This document shows positions 11,993 through 25,600 of a stretch of DNA of 64,000 bases, in pieces. Numbering within the stretch: the first letter of the stretch is position 1; every line of letters starts with the position of its first letter. Source of the stretch: Asterias rubens (Eukaryota > Echinodermata > Asteroidea > Forcipulatida > Asteriidae); the NCBI RefSeq assembly GCF_902459465.1, contig NW_022985733.1, positions 36,835 through 100,834 on the forward strand, in the 5' to 3' direction. The notes under the pieces are model-generated. The model did no database searches. It worked only from the letters and a program-made list of their open reading frames with translations, and was not told the origin of the DNA. The position numbers and the translations under genes are program-made.

Positions 11993-12686
11993 GAGTAGGA
12001 CGCCCGCTATCGTCCCAAAAGTCTCCCATCAAAAGTCACTTGATTTTGATCCGCCATTTTGTCCGCCATTTTGAATCATTTGTATGAAAGCAAACACATA
12101 TTTAACACTGTTTTGAGGTATACACTCGACCCAAAATACATTTCAGTCTACCTGTAAAAGAAAAGCTTTGGAAACAACGGAATTTAACCTACGATTCTGA
12201 CTCATGGAAAGTTGATAAAATGGCAAAATGTCAACCAACAACAAAACTGCGGTTCCTGTTGTTCGTGTTCGATGTACGGCATCACGGCACTTCAAGAGAT
12301 TAACAATAATTCTCGAATCTCATACGGATTATCCCCACTCTACGTATTTTGTCATTAAAATAATATAGGATTCTGACGACAATTTAATCCACCATATTAA
12401 CAGGATTAATATTTCTGAATGACTTTTTTAGTTTAATATTCATACACCGGCACTTTTAATGATTTATTTATCACGCATTAAAATAAAATAAGTAGTTAGT
12501 GGCCTGACGTTTCGACCATAATAGTACAGTCAGAGTCTCGAAAACTAAACTCATTAAAGCATTAAAATCAACAAAGCCACATACTATGTAGGTACGTAAA
12601 ATGTCAAATACCCATCCTGTGTGATACACACTTCAGTTTATTGGTGAAATAAAACAGATTAATTTGAAACGTAGTGATTGCTGCGC

Positions 12687-12822
12687 ATAGACCTTATCGC
12701 AAATTATGCTTGGAATGAGGTGCATGCTGGTCTAGCTAGCGATCAAATTAGATCCCTATCTAGACCAGCATGCACCTCATTCAACAGTTAGGGCTTGCGC
12801 AGTGGGTATTTGCGAAAAGGTA
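12687..12822. mobile_element. Small foldback element, atagacctt family
   Basis: The terminal inverted repeats are agaccttatcgcaaat and atttgcgaaaaggt. An inner perfect inverted pair, gaggtgcatgctggtctag with its complement, is separated by about 25 bp. The element should extrude as a cruciform. It shares its start with 11872. Confidence 0.78.
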
Positions 12823-13687
12823 CATGCACTGATTAAAGGTGGTTATAGCGACGCCAACGTTCTAAGGGTTATCGACATACAGTTTCAGTTACCGTCACAA
12901 TTCGCCAATGATATCGCTTGACCGGTATCTCGCTGAATTACCATTACACACGGTGGACATGCGAGCATGCGTACGCAGCGGAACTGCTTCCGACAGTGCA
13001 TCTTATAAACCTCTCGCCGCAGTACCATTATGATAACCACGAGTTGAGCCCTGCATTTTGCCAACTATCACTTAACGGGAAAATAGCAAGGTATGATGGT
13101 GGATTCCCCAAGTTAATTGAGTTGGATCTACGGTTATAATTAAGCTGTGCAAGGAGAATTCAAACGTAGCTCCGTATATCGTGTCGTCTAGCGTGCAGGT
13201 CAGAGAAGAGGCGAGAAGACGTTCTGACTTCGGATGAAAATAATCTCTGGTGTCCTGGTTTACACTCGCTTGCCGTTTCTCCCGGGTCGATATTTTGCCC
13301 GCTCACATCTTTAGGTCAACGTGACGTTTAGTGCCAACACCAAGTGATCTTGCAAGACGATGGAGTTATGAATAAAACTTGATTGAAATGCTGTTTGATG
13401 GTAAATACTTGCTGAAATGATACTATAAGGTTGCATAGAACAAGACTTGATAAGAACATTTTAATTGAAAATTTTATAATAATCACCGGATTGTAATTTG
13501 TATTGCAAACCTTCAAAAGACGTGGAAGTACACCCTGTGGTCTCATATTGTTTTAAGTGAGCAGCTAACAACAACGACCGGTAGGCCTAATATATATATA
13601 ACAATTGAAATTTTTGGAAAACCTTCACAATAAAATGACTTCACTTAGATGTTGTTAACACCAACTTGGTTAACACGGAACATCAAA

Positions 13688-16600
13688 ATGGAATTTACCG
13701 CATCTTACAGAACTGAAGTTTCAGCAACATCGTCACCTGAGCAAAGCACGGGTTATTACGTCTGGTGGGCCGTGCACATAGTCTTCATGGCGACTATCCT
13801 GTGTCTCGGACTTCTCGGAAACACCAGTCTCTGCTGGATCATCCTTACCGACCAAAAGCTCCGATCGGTACCCAATGAGTTGGTGCTGAACCTGGCGGTG
13901 TGTGGGTTGTTCACGGTGATTCTGAACGGACCTCTGATTATTCTAACACTATCTGGAGATACCTACCAGGACTGGCCGTACGGGGAGGCGCTTTGCCAGT
14001 TCAACGGGTTCACTACGTCAGTCTACGGGCTGGCTTCGGTACTTACTCTTGCCTTGATATCCGTCAATCGATATCAAATGATACGGAGGTCAACGAGTCA
14101 GTTTGCGTCCTGGTTCACCCGCTCAATGGGTAGATTTCTCATCGCTGGTAAGTTATTGACCTTGAAAAATTGTTACTGAATTGGAAAAAAGGTTCACAAA
14201 CTCAACTCATGTACAATCTATGTAACATAATCAAACATTAATATTAGTTTTACACATAGGCCTATACACCGAGAACTATACCCAGTACTTGCCGAGCTCT
14301 GTGAAAACAAATACTCGGTGGGATTCGAACCCACGACCTTTGCAATTCTAGAGCAGTGTCTTACCAACCACCGAGAGGCAGTTCAAGAAAATTGGTAAAT
14401 TTGATAGACTGGCACCTTAATGATGAGGTTACCAGCACTTTGAGTCTCATATCATCTAGGGAACTCGACTTGTACCACACACCATCACACGAATACACCA
14501 AATCCTTATTCCTATAGTTAGAGGATCGTTCCTATAAGGGTTTGTACGGAGCTCTGGAAGTGCCATCCAAATTGTTTATAACCTGAGATAACAATACTGC
14601 AGGATGATGACATAAACGTAAGGTGACGATATCGATGTTTTATCTCGAAATGGCGATATCTTGAAAACTAGAGCGCCGTCTTCAAGAAATACATTATCTC
14701 GGGATGTCGACATTTTACATTCATGATGTCGACATCATTAGATAAAATTTATCAGGAAGACGACATCTTTATATTGCAGGATATCGTCAAGTCTTTGATA
14801 TGACGAGCAACATGTAATCACAACACGACTTGTGCCTCACAGGTCATCAATCTCCCGAACCTCTCTCTGCCCGGTAAACAATTTCATGCTCCACTCACTT
14901 TCCTCTGTCTTCGATCCTGTCTTATGTGTCCTCCTCTTATCTCAATCTTCTTCTCTCTCTCTAAAAAAAAAAAGGTCGTTGTCAGTGTCTCCATTTCCCA
15001 CTCTTTCCTCTTCAGCCTCTTGATGCATATTGTTGTGATAATCCAGTTGACAGATTAAACAGCATAATGAAAGGCACTAGAAACAAAAATGTAAATGTCG
15101 AAGACCAGTATGTTCATTCGGTTTATCCCAAATTGTTTCCTCAATATTTCTAGTCATCGAAGTTGCATATATAAGAATAACGAACGAAAACACCCTGGTT
15201 GCACAATAATGTGTGTGCTTTCAGCAGATGCCTAAACAAGGTTACAATCAAGCCTGAAGTATTTTAAAACTATTTTAAAACTAAGCCACTTCTAAGCCGT
15301 TTCTCACAATATTATTTTATACTATCAAAAGCTCTCCATTGCTCGTTGCCAAGTAAACTTGAGTGCCAACAATTATTTTGACACCAGTAGTGTCTAGTGC
15401 CTTGAAATCTCTCATTCAATTTGGTGTTTCAGCAGAATTGTAAAATCTCAGATAAAAATATTCAATTCCAGGAGGGTTTTCTGTGATAGGAAATATAAAT
15501 TGGGTGTAATGATCCATGGCAGTCTCGTCTTAAATTGACAACACGGTTTTTATGGACGTTCCGTCTATGTCGATAGTGTCCACAGTGCCTTTAAAAAGCA
15601 CATTGTGAAACTTCAATAAAGAGCAGAAAACTGCCTTCTTCTAAAATAAAGGACGAGTCTTATCTGTCAACATGTTGACTTCCCATGTACTTTGGATGGC
15701 ATTTTCTGCGTACCTGGAAACCGAATAGGGTTATAGGATGTATGAGGGATGATGTGAAGGTGAAAGATCGTCAGACGGAAACATAATCAGCTTCTGGTGA
15801 AGCTGTAGGGCTTTTACGTTTGTCACAAGAAGAAAAGGTTTTTCTCCTTATTCTATTTTATATCCTGCAAGGCTTTTACGTTACTTTGTCAGACGAAGAA
15901 AAGGTTTTTCTCCTTATTCTATTTTATATCCTGCAAGGCTTTTACGTTTTTCAGACGAAGACAAGGGTTTTCCCTGTCCTATCTTATACTTTATAATGTA
16001 ACATAGTGTAGATATTTTATATGTAACATAACATGTTGATATATTTTTCTCGGCATGGAAGTTGTACTTAAAATGCCGTATTACACGATAACTTTTAAGT
16101 ATTGTTACAACAAGTAAACAAGGTGACGTTTTGTTTTTTGTGGGTCTCAGGTGTAGAACATTTCGCAAATCAATGTTTTACTTTTTATTTTAGATCTGTG
16201 GTTTTATTTCTTATTCATGGTTACATCTAATAGTGATAACGTTTGTCAAAGTTTGTAATTTTAATTCCTGATCGGACATTGTTTCGACTGAATAAGAAGG
16301 ATGTAATCAACGAGATTCCCTCCCTTTGGGGTTGACGTGACGTGTTTTCGAGCAAGACTTTCTTGTATGAGTACTTACATCAGGGTCGCGAACAATTCTT
16401 TAAGACGCTGTTTACGGATACGGAGTACATTTCTTTCTATTTTTGATTACTGCCAAATTCAACAGCACAATTAACGCAAATTCTAGGATTAGATGTGGAA
16501 GGCAAAACCCTAATGGGGGAAACCCACGCAATCATAGGGACTTCAAGCCCAATCCACATGCAAGGCGACGGTCTGAGGTGGGGTTCGAACCGGGGTTGAC

Positions 16601-19600
16601 ATAGGTGAAAGACTGGGACAGAAACTGTTGAGCCAACAGGGTCCGGTCTGACGTAAGATTCGAACTAGGATCTACGAGGTAAAAGGCAGGGAAAGAAACC
16701 ACTGAGTAAACCTGATCCCCTATATACAGGACTGTAATGTATAACATATCAAAAGGCCTACTGCGTATTAATTTTTCTCTCAGAAAATTTTGTCGCAGGA
16801 GTAGATTAAGTTCCCGCCATTTTGTGGCCGTGAATGCGAGCAGACGAGAGTGTTATTCTGGGGTTCCGGTTAGGTTTACCTTGTAATCCTGTAATTCGGT
16901 AACAGCAAAGGATATCCACAGTGTGTCCTTTCCAAGAAATCTAGATTCAGAATTATTCAAGCAGATGTTTTATTGTACTTTTTGGGGGGTTTGTTTTGTT
17001 AGTCTCCGTTGATTCAACATACCACTCAGGGAAATAACAGAAATTCCCCACTGCAATTAACTACAGACATTTATCATGATTGTTGCCTCCATCTTGGTCA
17101 TGTTCCTTAGATCGAATAGCATTAATGGATGCTAATAATCATTTTGCAAATGGGAACCAGACTATTTTGTTCTTCCAGCCTCGTTTTAGTAACATTGATA
17201 TCAATGGGAGAAATTAAAGATGGTTGCACGTGATGAAGGTCTATACCATGGGCCCAATTTCATACTGCTGCCTACGCACAAAAAGTGCTAAACATTAATT
17301 TTTTACCATTCGTTTCTCACTCAAGATCAAAAGACTTCAGACCTGAAGCCTTTTATTATGCGTCTGAAAACACACAAATTTGTGCAACAAGGGTGTTTTT
17401 TCATTCATGATTCCCTTGCAACTTCGATGACCAATTGAGTCAAAGTTTCACAGATTTATTATTTTATACATAATTTTTTTATGTTGGGATACACCAAGTG
17501 TGAATACTGGTCTGTGTGAATTACGTACAGTGCCTTTAATGGGTAAACAGAATTGCGGTTTGGCCAGACAGGAGAGAATGTTCTCAATGCAACGTGTGAT
17601 CGAATTTTTAATGATGACCGTTGGGCATTTGCTATACTTGATTCAAAGTTTCCTAATTATTTGACAACTGCCAGTGATTATCGACTCGTACTGTCTGAAC
17701 TGCTAGATTTTCCCACGAAAAACACCAATATAAATAACAAATAAGTCCAAGGCAGTTGCATATAGTTGGCATTTAATAAACAAAATGGCCTGCAGGATAA
17801 TTAAATGACCCATGGAAAAATCTTAATGCGTTTTGTACTACAACGTAGTCTGCAGAATAATTGTCAGTCGTCAACAACAATCTTGGTCGTAAGAGGAGTT
17901 TCTAAAAATATGCCACCCGCCTAATTTGAAATTCATTAATGCAGCATTGTTTGATGATCACTAGCTATAAGCGAGGAATGAAGAAACAGGTTTTTAAGAT
18001 GTGAGATTATGAGCTCAAATTTCAATATCAAACAGCTATCCTGTACAGGAGCTCCACGATTTTTGCAAACCAAATCTGACGGGAATGTTACCGAAGGCAA
18101 TGTTGGATCGACCGGTCTCGAGTTATTGCGGCCACGGGAAGATTTAGCCCAAGCACCGTATAATAGGTCAGTAATTCAATGGGAGGTTTCTTTATAAAAC
18201 TACTGGCAAGACACGACACAGTGGTACAGACAGCTTGCTGTCTCCACCTAAAAGCCAGTCACACGAGAGCAATTTAGCAAGGGTCCCTAGTTAAATTGTA
18301 TCATGGTTTTAAAATTTGACAATTTTTCCTGACAGCTATTTAGCTAGGGTCCCTAGCTAAATTGTGGCATGGTTGTAAGATTTTACAAAGTATATCTTCG
18401 TGTAAAAGGACAACAGATGTTATACTGGCCACCCTCGTTCTAAAGTCCATTTACACAAGAGCAATTTAGCAAGGGTCCCTTGCTAAACTGTAAATATGGT
18501 TGTAAAATTAATTTTACGAAATGTATTCTCGTGTGAAAGGACAACAAATGTTCTACTGTCCCGCATCCCTTGTCAAATCTTGTCAAACAAACCCTTGCTA
18601 AATTGTAGCATGGTTGTAACATTCTACAAAATGTATACCCTCGTGTGAAAGGGCAACAATCTGTGTATTATCCAGGGACCATTGTCAAATTCTGTCAAAG
18701 ATTTTCAGTGTTTACCTGCTGAGAATGGAGGTCCCAGTTGTGCATTAGTCAACTGACATCATGTTGGAGCCTCTGTCAACAACTCTTGCAATAATACATT
18801 TTTTTTATTAAAGTTCTGCATTTCTGATCCAATAAATCTGATGGTACTCACGGAATGAATTATAACACTTGTACTTGAAAGAGACAGTGTTTATTAACAG
18901 TAAAGCCTTGGTTGATGTGCATTATGAACGGTGTTTGTTATTTACATGACTATATGGAAATATAACAAACTTGAACCTATTTCCTTTAACTAGCTTTTAT
19001 GTCTTAAAAGAATAAAAAGGTGTACACTTAGGAATATGCCCTGTATAGATTTTGCCTGTTTATTGTTAATTCCATTTTTTTTAATTCTGTAAAAACTTTG
19101 TAAATTTGAATGTTGTCAACCTTTTGGTTGTTTTTTATTCAGATTAAAATAAACCATTAATAATAATAATATATGCATATTAAATTGAAGTCAACATTTT
19201 AGTAAAATTTTCTGTGGAAAGGACAGATAACATCCATACGATATTTATGAACCTAGAAGCATTTTGACAAGTTGGTGACCGAACGGATGTATAAGAAGTA
19301 AAGATTCTTTGCTTTCTCTATAAAAAATTATAAGAAAGATGAATGAGCAAACAATAACTGCAAACCCCCACTTTAATGAACCACCACTTTAAATCACACT
19401 TTATGTCCACATGACAAGACCAGTCTTTCACCCATGCGTGTAAAGACTACATCTTGAAGCATCTCATCTTGCTATCTATATCCAATTAACCTAGCTTGAG
19501 TCTAGTGATATTCTCCCCCTACCCAAAGATGACGAGTCGAGTGAGCTTCTTGTATGAAAGGTAACAAGCTTTGATATCAAAGCACTGCATCAACAACCAA

Positions 19601-22600
19601 GCTGTTTATTAAGTTATTTGTCAGTCTTTCCGAAACGGTAACCTGCCTGTCAACATCAACAGCGCCCCAGGCCATGGTCTAAACTTATACATTTCAAACA
19701 TGATTATAGGACTGTACCTCGTATTTTGTCAGAGATGCACTGAACACCTAAAATTGCTATAATAACACAAACAGGGGGGAGATGTGGTGCTTGGTGTACA
19801 CTGCTCAATCAACTTTTGAATCCAACACACTCTGCATTAGAAACATCGCAAGATTAGGCCCACTCTTCAAAACATGGTTTCTTTACATTGAATCCATGAC
19901 TCACACGTGTTGAAAATGGGGTTGAATATGATCTTCTGTAGGACTGAGTTATTGGTATGTGAATGAGACTAAAATTGGTGATGTTGCTGGGGAGATGGAG
20001 AGGGCGATGGTCATTTTTGCATTTATATCTTTGTCCTTCGGTTGGTTAGCAGTTTGCTAAAAAATACATTGCTCCAGCCAGTGATGATTAATATGGATAG
20101 AACGGTTCTCCTGTATATTTTCATTATGCTTGTGCAAAAATTGTTTGCCATTTTTTCCATCTTCTTTGTGATTTTTTTTTCTTGTTTTCCCTAGTATTTC
20201 TTTGTTTTCTTTGGTTGTTTGCCTGTAGTTGTGCTTGTCCCTTGTCTTTTGGTTTTGATGTGTGAACAAGGGTCCCCTTTTAGTGGGCCTGTGTGCCTCT
20301 TTGGGGTATCCCTTTTGCACCAATGTCATTTTTTGGTGTATTAGTGCAATGAAAGTAATAAAATTAAAGCAATATAAAATAAAACACTGAGGGCGCACTT
20401 GGTATCCATATATGTTTTTATTGAAAACCATTAGAATGGATAAGAATGAAAACCCTTCCTAAATCCAATATTGTATACCTTTAACAGTCTATTATGTACT
20501 TCTAGTCAACAGCAAAAAGTACAAAACACCATCCACGTCAACCAAAACGTACATCCCAATTGCCAATATGAAGATTGATGTATATTGATTACGCATTACG
20601 TTATGGGCAATGACCCAAGAGGACAAACTCTTGCAGCGGTACACCGACGCCAGTTACGTGCCGTGTATTCATTACGATTGCTTCTCTCGCTGTTCTTTCC
20701 CGTACCCTCATTCAATATTCCAGGCGGTAACACGATGGCGTTTTTCTCGACAATATGATTTTCCTGCGAGGTGATCACCGTGAGAAATCCTATCTGACAC
20801 TTGAATCCCAAATGGGTTAGAGAAATTGACCACACATGCGTTCCATGTTCACCCCACTGCATCCCAAACATAAGCAGCCGAGGTCAATATGGTATTCTGC
20901 AATTATAGATGCTAAGAACCTGAACTTTCGCTTAGCGTGAACTGGGCCCAATTTCATAAAGCTGTTTGGCAGAAAATACTGCTAGATAAATTTCTCTGCC
21001 AAACACAAAATGAGTGGGGCACAAGTCGCAACAGTGTAATCTTTTAAATGTTGGCTGGTAAACTGTTTTTGCTAAGCAAGATATTCATGTGCTTAGCAGG
21101 TGTTTTGTGCTTACGGGCTTAATGAAATTCGGCCTAGGTTCCCAAAATCAAAAATATTGTTAACCGATTATTGTTTGCTCAGTAAATTGATTTTTTTAGC
21201 GATACTTTTTGCTTCGTTGTCTTTTTACGAGTTTAACAATGACAGCATGTACCTGACGACTGGAGAGCAATGAGTCCATTTTGTTGTCTTTACACACGAG
21301 TTGACAGGGGGGGGGGGGTAGGGCAGAGGCCCTGACTGCACTTCCTGCATAAATTCTCTTGTCTCCTTGGTAACAAAATTTGCTCACATGTTAATAATGA
21401 AAGAAACCTGGATGAAATCAAATGAGGCGATTCACTGAAGCGATTAATTCCACAAATTAACAAGGAACAATTATCTCATAACATTACAGACACTGTATTT
21501 TGTTTCAATTTAAGTTACTAGTAAGCAAATAGCACATACATGTACACATTCACAAAACACATGCCTTTGGATGTTTTGTTAGTAAGGCTTGAATTAGTGA
21601 CACAAGTTGATTAGAATTTCATGCAATCATAACAAACTGTCAGCTCAATTTACCTGTTCTAAAAAGCAGTGAGGACAGAAGCCTAGCATGGTGTCATGTT
21701 CGATTATACAATCAATTAATTATTTGACAAGGAATTCACATACAAATTAAACAAGCTGCCTGTTTGGTTAGCGTCCGTAAATAGTGTGATGCTTTTTTAA
21801 ACGAGATTTATTCTTGCCACAACTTCGCTCGACGAGAGAATTACACAAAACTTACTGTAATAAGCAATACATGAGGGGATGTTCTAAGGGGATATTCTTT
21901 GAGACGTGTGCTCATGAATGTTGGCACATTAATATATTTGTTGAGACATTTCTTGACTTATGCTCTTAAGTCGTCAAAGAGTGTTTCTCCATGCTTTACA
22001 ACTGTATCTTACCCAATTAAAGGGTGCACCAAGATCCATGTATTTACTCTTATGATTATGAAAGCTAATTGTGAATACATCCTGACGAAGATGATGGGGG
22101 TAATGATGGTGAATGTATTATATCTCAGACGTTTTTCATGGAATTATCATTTGTTATTTTCTTATTAAAAATCTGAAATCTTATCAAGTTTGATAACAAA
22201 CATATCATCCGTTTCATTGTAATGACATTGCTATGATCAATCAAATTTCATTCTGAAAAACATTCTCACAGAAAGTTGTGTAATTGTATACAGCCACCTG
22301 TGTTCACACTGGACTAAGATTATTTAAAACCGAGTTTCGAGAAATAACGAGTACTAAATGTGCGATGTGCCAACACTCTATACAAATATATTAGTCAAAA
22401 CAACACTAATTAGTCATATGAGATTAATTAGTCATATGAGACATGATTTTAAATCATGTTTCATATAACTAATTAGTGATGTTTGACTAATAATAGTTTT
22501 AGAGTGAAGTGGTTGCTCTTTATTTATGATTCTTGCTAACGGATGTTAAATCCTTCTTGGCTGTTTAATTTTACTAAATTGGTTCTATTTTTACTTTCTT

Positions 22601-25600
22601 GAATTCGTTGAAATCAAATGTGTCAACCAAACCCCAAAGGCAAAATGCTTAAAATACATTGAGAATAATTAGGTCCTGCCCTGGAAACGAGGTTCGTGGA
22701 TATCCATTCGTGTATACTGGTTAGTGACTCCTGTGTCATGTTCCCTGTATGATAAGTAACGATGATGAATACTAACTATATTTATGGTAAGGGGTCAGAC
22801 TATTTTTGGTATCCCTCAGTCAGGTTACATCAGGTTACATGAAATAATATGACATGCCCTTTTCGAAAGCAAGGTTTGATGTTCGGTATGGAATCCGTTC
22901 CTCTTTCTTTTAAATAATCGACGGAGCCATGAGCCAAAGCGGAACCTTGGTTTCGAAAGGACCCGGGTTATAGAGGAAAACACAATTGTTACTAACGATA
23001 AGGAGCTACGGTATTACAGTAAAAGGTGAGAAAATTAACACTTCTATTTCAGTTAGACCTTAACTGAGAAAAGTACATCTTAATTCTTCGAAAATCAAAC
23101 TGAAATATGGTGTGTGGATTGATTAATTTGCACGAAACCTCCTTGACCACCCAAAGGCAAATATACTTTGGCTAAACGCATAGGCCTATTCTTTGAAACT
23201 GGAAATTTGTGTTTTTTTTTGTACTATAGAAATTTGTTTTTTTGGAGATACCAGCTGACATGCGTTGGTGTTAATCATTTATCAGGGATCGATGTCCCTA
23301 TATCCATTACAGTTTGTTCCGACAAATAATACAGGAAAATCCAAGAAAAGTCTGGTTTTTGATATAAGCGGTGTTATGTTCGCCGTCTTGGCGCACTTTT
23401 GCGGTATGTTCCTCGGAGATAAATCAAGCAATATTTAACGCCTATAATTGACTAGTGCACTTTTATTTAAAGTGGCGATACGTAAACAAAGCCACACACA
23501 ACTCATCGTCATTGGTTTGAGCTGACACATTGTCACGTGATTTTAATACGAGGAATTTGTTTCCGTTGTAGGTTGTCCTGGTGAGTATTGGGAGAATTTG
23601 TTTCTTCAAAAACCAAAAACACTCGTCCTCCGCCAATGATATTTTTCCGCTTAAAGTTTGGTATAAATGTGTAAATGCAGTAGGCAGTAGGCTAAAGGGA
23701 CATGATAACGATGAAAAAGAAGAAAAAGAAACACGAATGATCACATAATTAATTGAGTTATTGTTGCTCGAAATAATTCAGTGCTCACGAAATAACTTAC
23801 ATCACGGCGCTCATAATAAATGATTTCGAGCGCTTGAAATAACAAATTTCATGCGTCCGAAATTATTTTGAGCGCTCAAAGTAAGAACAAAAATTATTTC
23901 ACATGTCCCTCTAGAGGCTCCGTATGGCCTATTTAAACGCAAAGTATAAAACTAACAGAAAATGAAAAAGAAATTGATAAGTTTCGATTTTAGACTCACC
24001 GATCAAAAATGTTCATCTTAAACAAATCATCTCCAGGGAATATTTCCATCCGGAAACACTGCAAATGTTAAGAAAATAGCACTGGAAGGCACAGGTGTTA
24101 TATTTAGCTTTTGATTATTTAATCCAAATAAACACATGATGAAGCAGGGCAAAATAGGCTTTCTACAGAAGACGATCAGAGCTACTGATAAAAACGTCAA
24201 GTTCAAACCTATACAGAGCCACCCAAACCCCAAGAGATTATCATTACATGGTGCACACAACGCCAACCTTATACTATACCGGACAAAATATCTGACACAA
24301 AACATTAACAGCTTCTCGCTGCTTTCACAAAAACGTTGCAATTAAATTTGATGAAATATACACATATTAATCATTTCATTATGTTGATTTAAAGATAAAC
24401 GAATTAATTATATCTTCCAAAACCAATGCGTCATTACAGCCTTTAGTGCTTTTATATGATTTGAAATTAATTCAGCAATGGCGATATGATTATTGCCAAG
24501 GGACCTGAATAACATATCTGATGTAGCCTTCAATGTAAATAGAACTAAGACATTCGACGTCTTGTCCTTGGTCGTGACATCATTTAATATTCACAAAGAG
24601 ATTGTATATTCATCTCAAGGAGATACTTGCCAATTTGTTCTGCTCCTCAAGAGCGAAGTTCAAAATCGACTATCAGCCTTGTCTAAAACAGCGAAGAGTT
24701 TTTTTGGTTTAAGCATTAACCAGATTTATGTACAATACTCAAAAGGTGGATGAACACTGACAAATTTAAATTCAGGAGAAGTTTGCGGCACATATTTATC
24801 AACTATAATTTTGATTTATTAGTTGCTTTGGTTTTGAAAATTATGGCTGTGCAATTTTCAGCAGCCCTTTGCATTAAGTTACAATATGCAAAGAAAATAT
24901 TAGAAATGGTGCGGGCCTTATTCCAATTCAAATATTCAATCAATGAGAAATAAGGGTCGTGGTAACACCAAGTGTCTATTGAATTTCTCTGTGATTAAAG
25001 TGGTGCTCGGCGTTTTGATCAGATTGATTTGATCGTCTACGGGAGAAAGCTCATTTCAGAAACTGCCACACCGACACAGCCCCTTTAATACGTGCTTAAC
25101 CGAGAGACAATTATGACAGCACCCATTCGACTAGGAGCCAGTCTAAATATTCATGGAGCTAGTCTAAATGTTCATGTTCCTTTGCGTCAGGTCACAGGTT
25201 TGTTCTTCTAAATTAATTTCAACAACCAGTCCCAGATTAACAGGGCTGCCTAAGGACAACCAGTAAATGAGTACGAAACATGCTTACAAGAACAAGGGTT
25301 ACCATCAGGGAGTCCTAGCCAAACAACAAGTACCATCTGTTACTGGTATCATGTGAATGGTTGCTTAGCAGAACACAGTTAAGGGATACTTTGTGCTCAA
25401 GCTGGGCTACAAATTCTCCTGAAATCAGGATTTGTAGTCAACCTCCTTGTGTCTTCAAATTGTCTTGGAAGAGGTTGAGCAGTCATCAGAGGGAGATGAG
25501 CAGTCCACATTGTGTCCGAACCTAATATTTGTTGTTCTGGCGATTCACAGAGTCTGTTAAAAACCTCTTGAATGAACATCTGAGATGTTCCAGGCCTAGA

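Larger units (their letters stand above)
8871..13687. other. Intergenic region between PSMD3 and the GPCR gene
   Basis: No gene is supported. Contents are gggcccaatttcat-family elements (8955, 10579) and two related short foldback elements (11872 and 12687). The rest is AT-rich DNA with no recognised structure. The GPCR promoter and 5' UTR should lie in the last few hundred bases, but no TATA-like element stood out beyond a tatatatata run near 13590. Confidence 0.6.

Noticed and set aside
20057-20431. 124-codon Lys/Asn/Gln-rich minus-strand frame
   Set aside because: Composition follows from a T-rich plus strand; no domain or splice support.
24027-24341. Hydrophobic 104-codon minus-strand frame that looks like a membrane protein fragment
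   Set aside because: No recognisable motif, no supporting splice context, and it sits in AT-rich intron DNA of a plus-strand gene. A protein search giving a significant family match would revive it.
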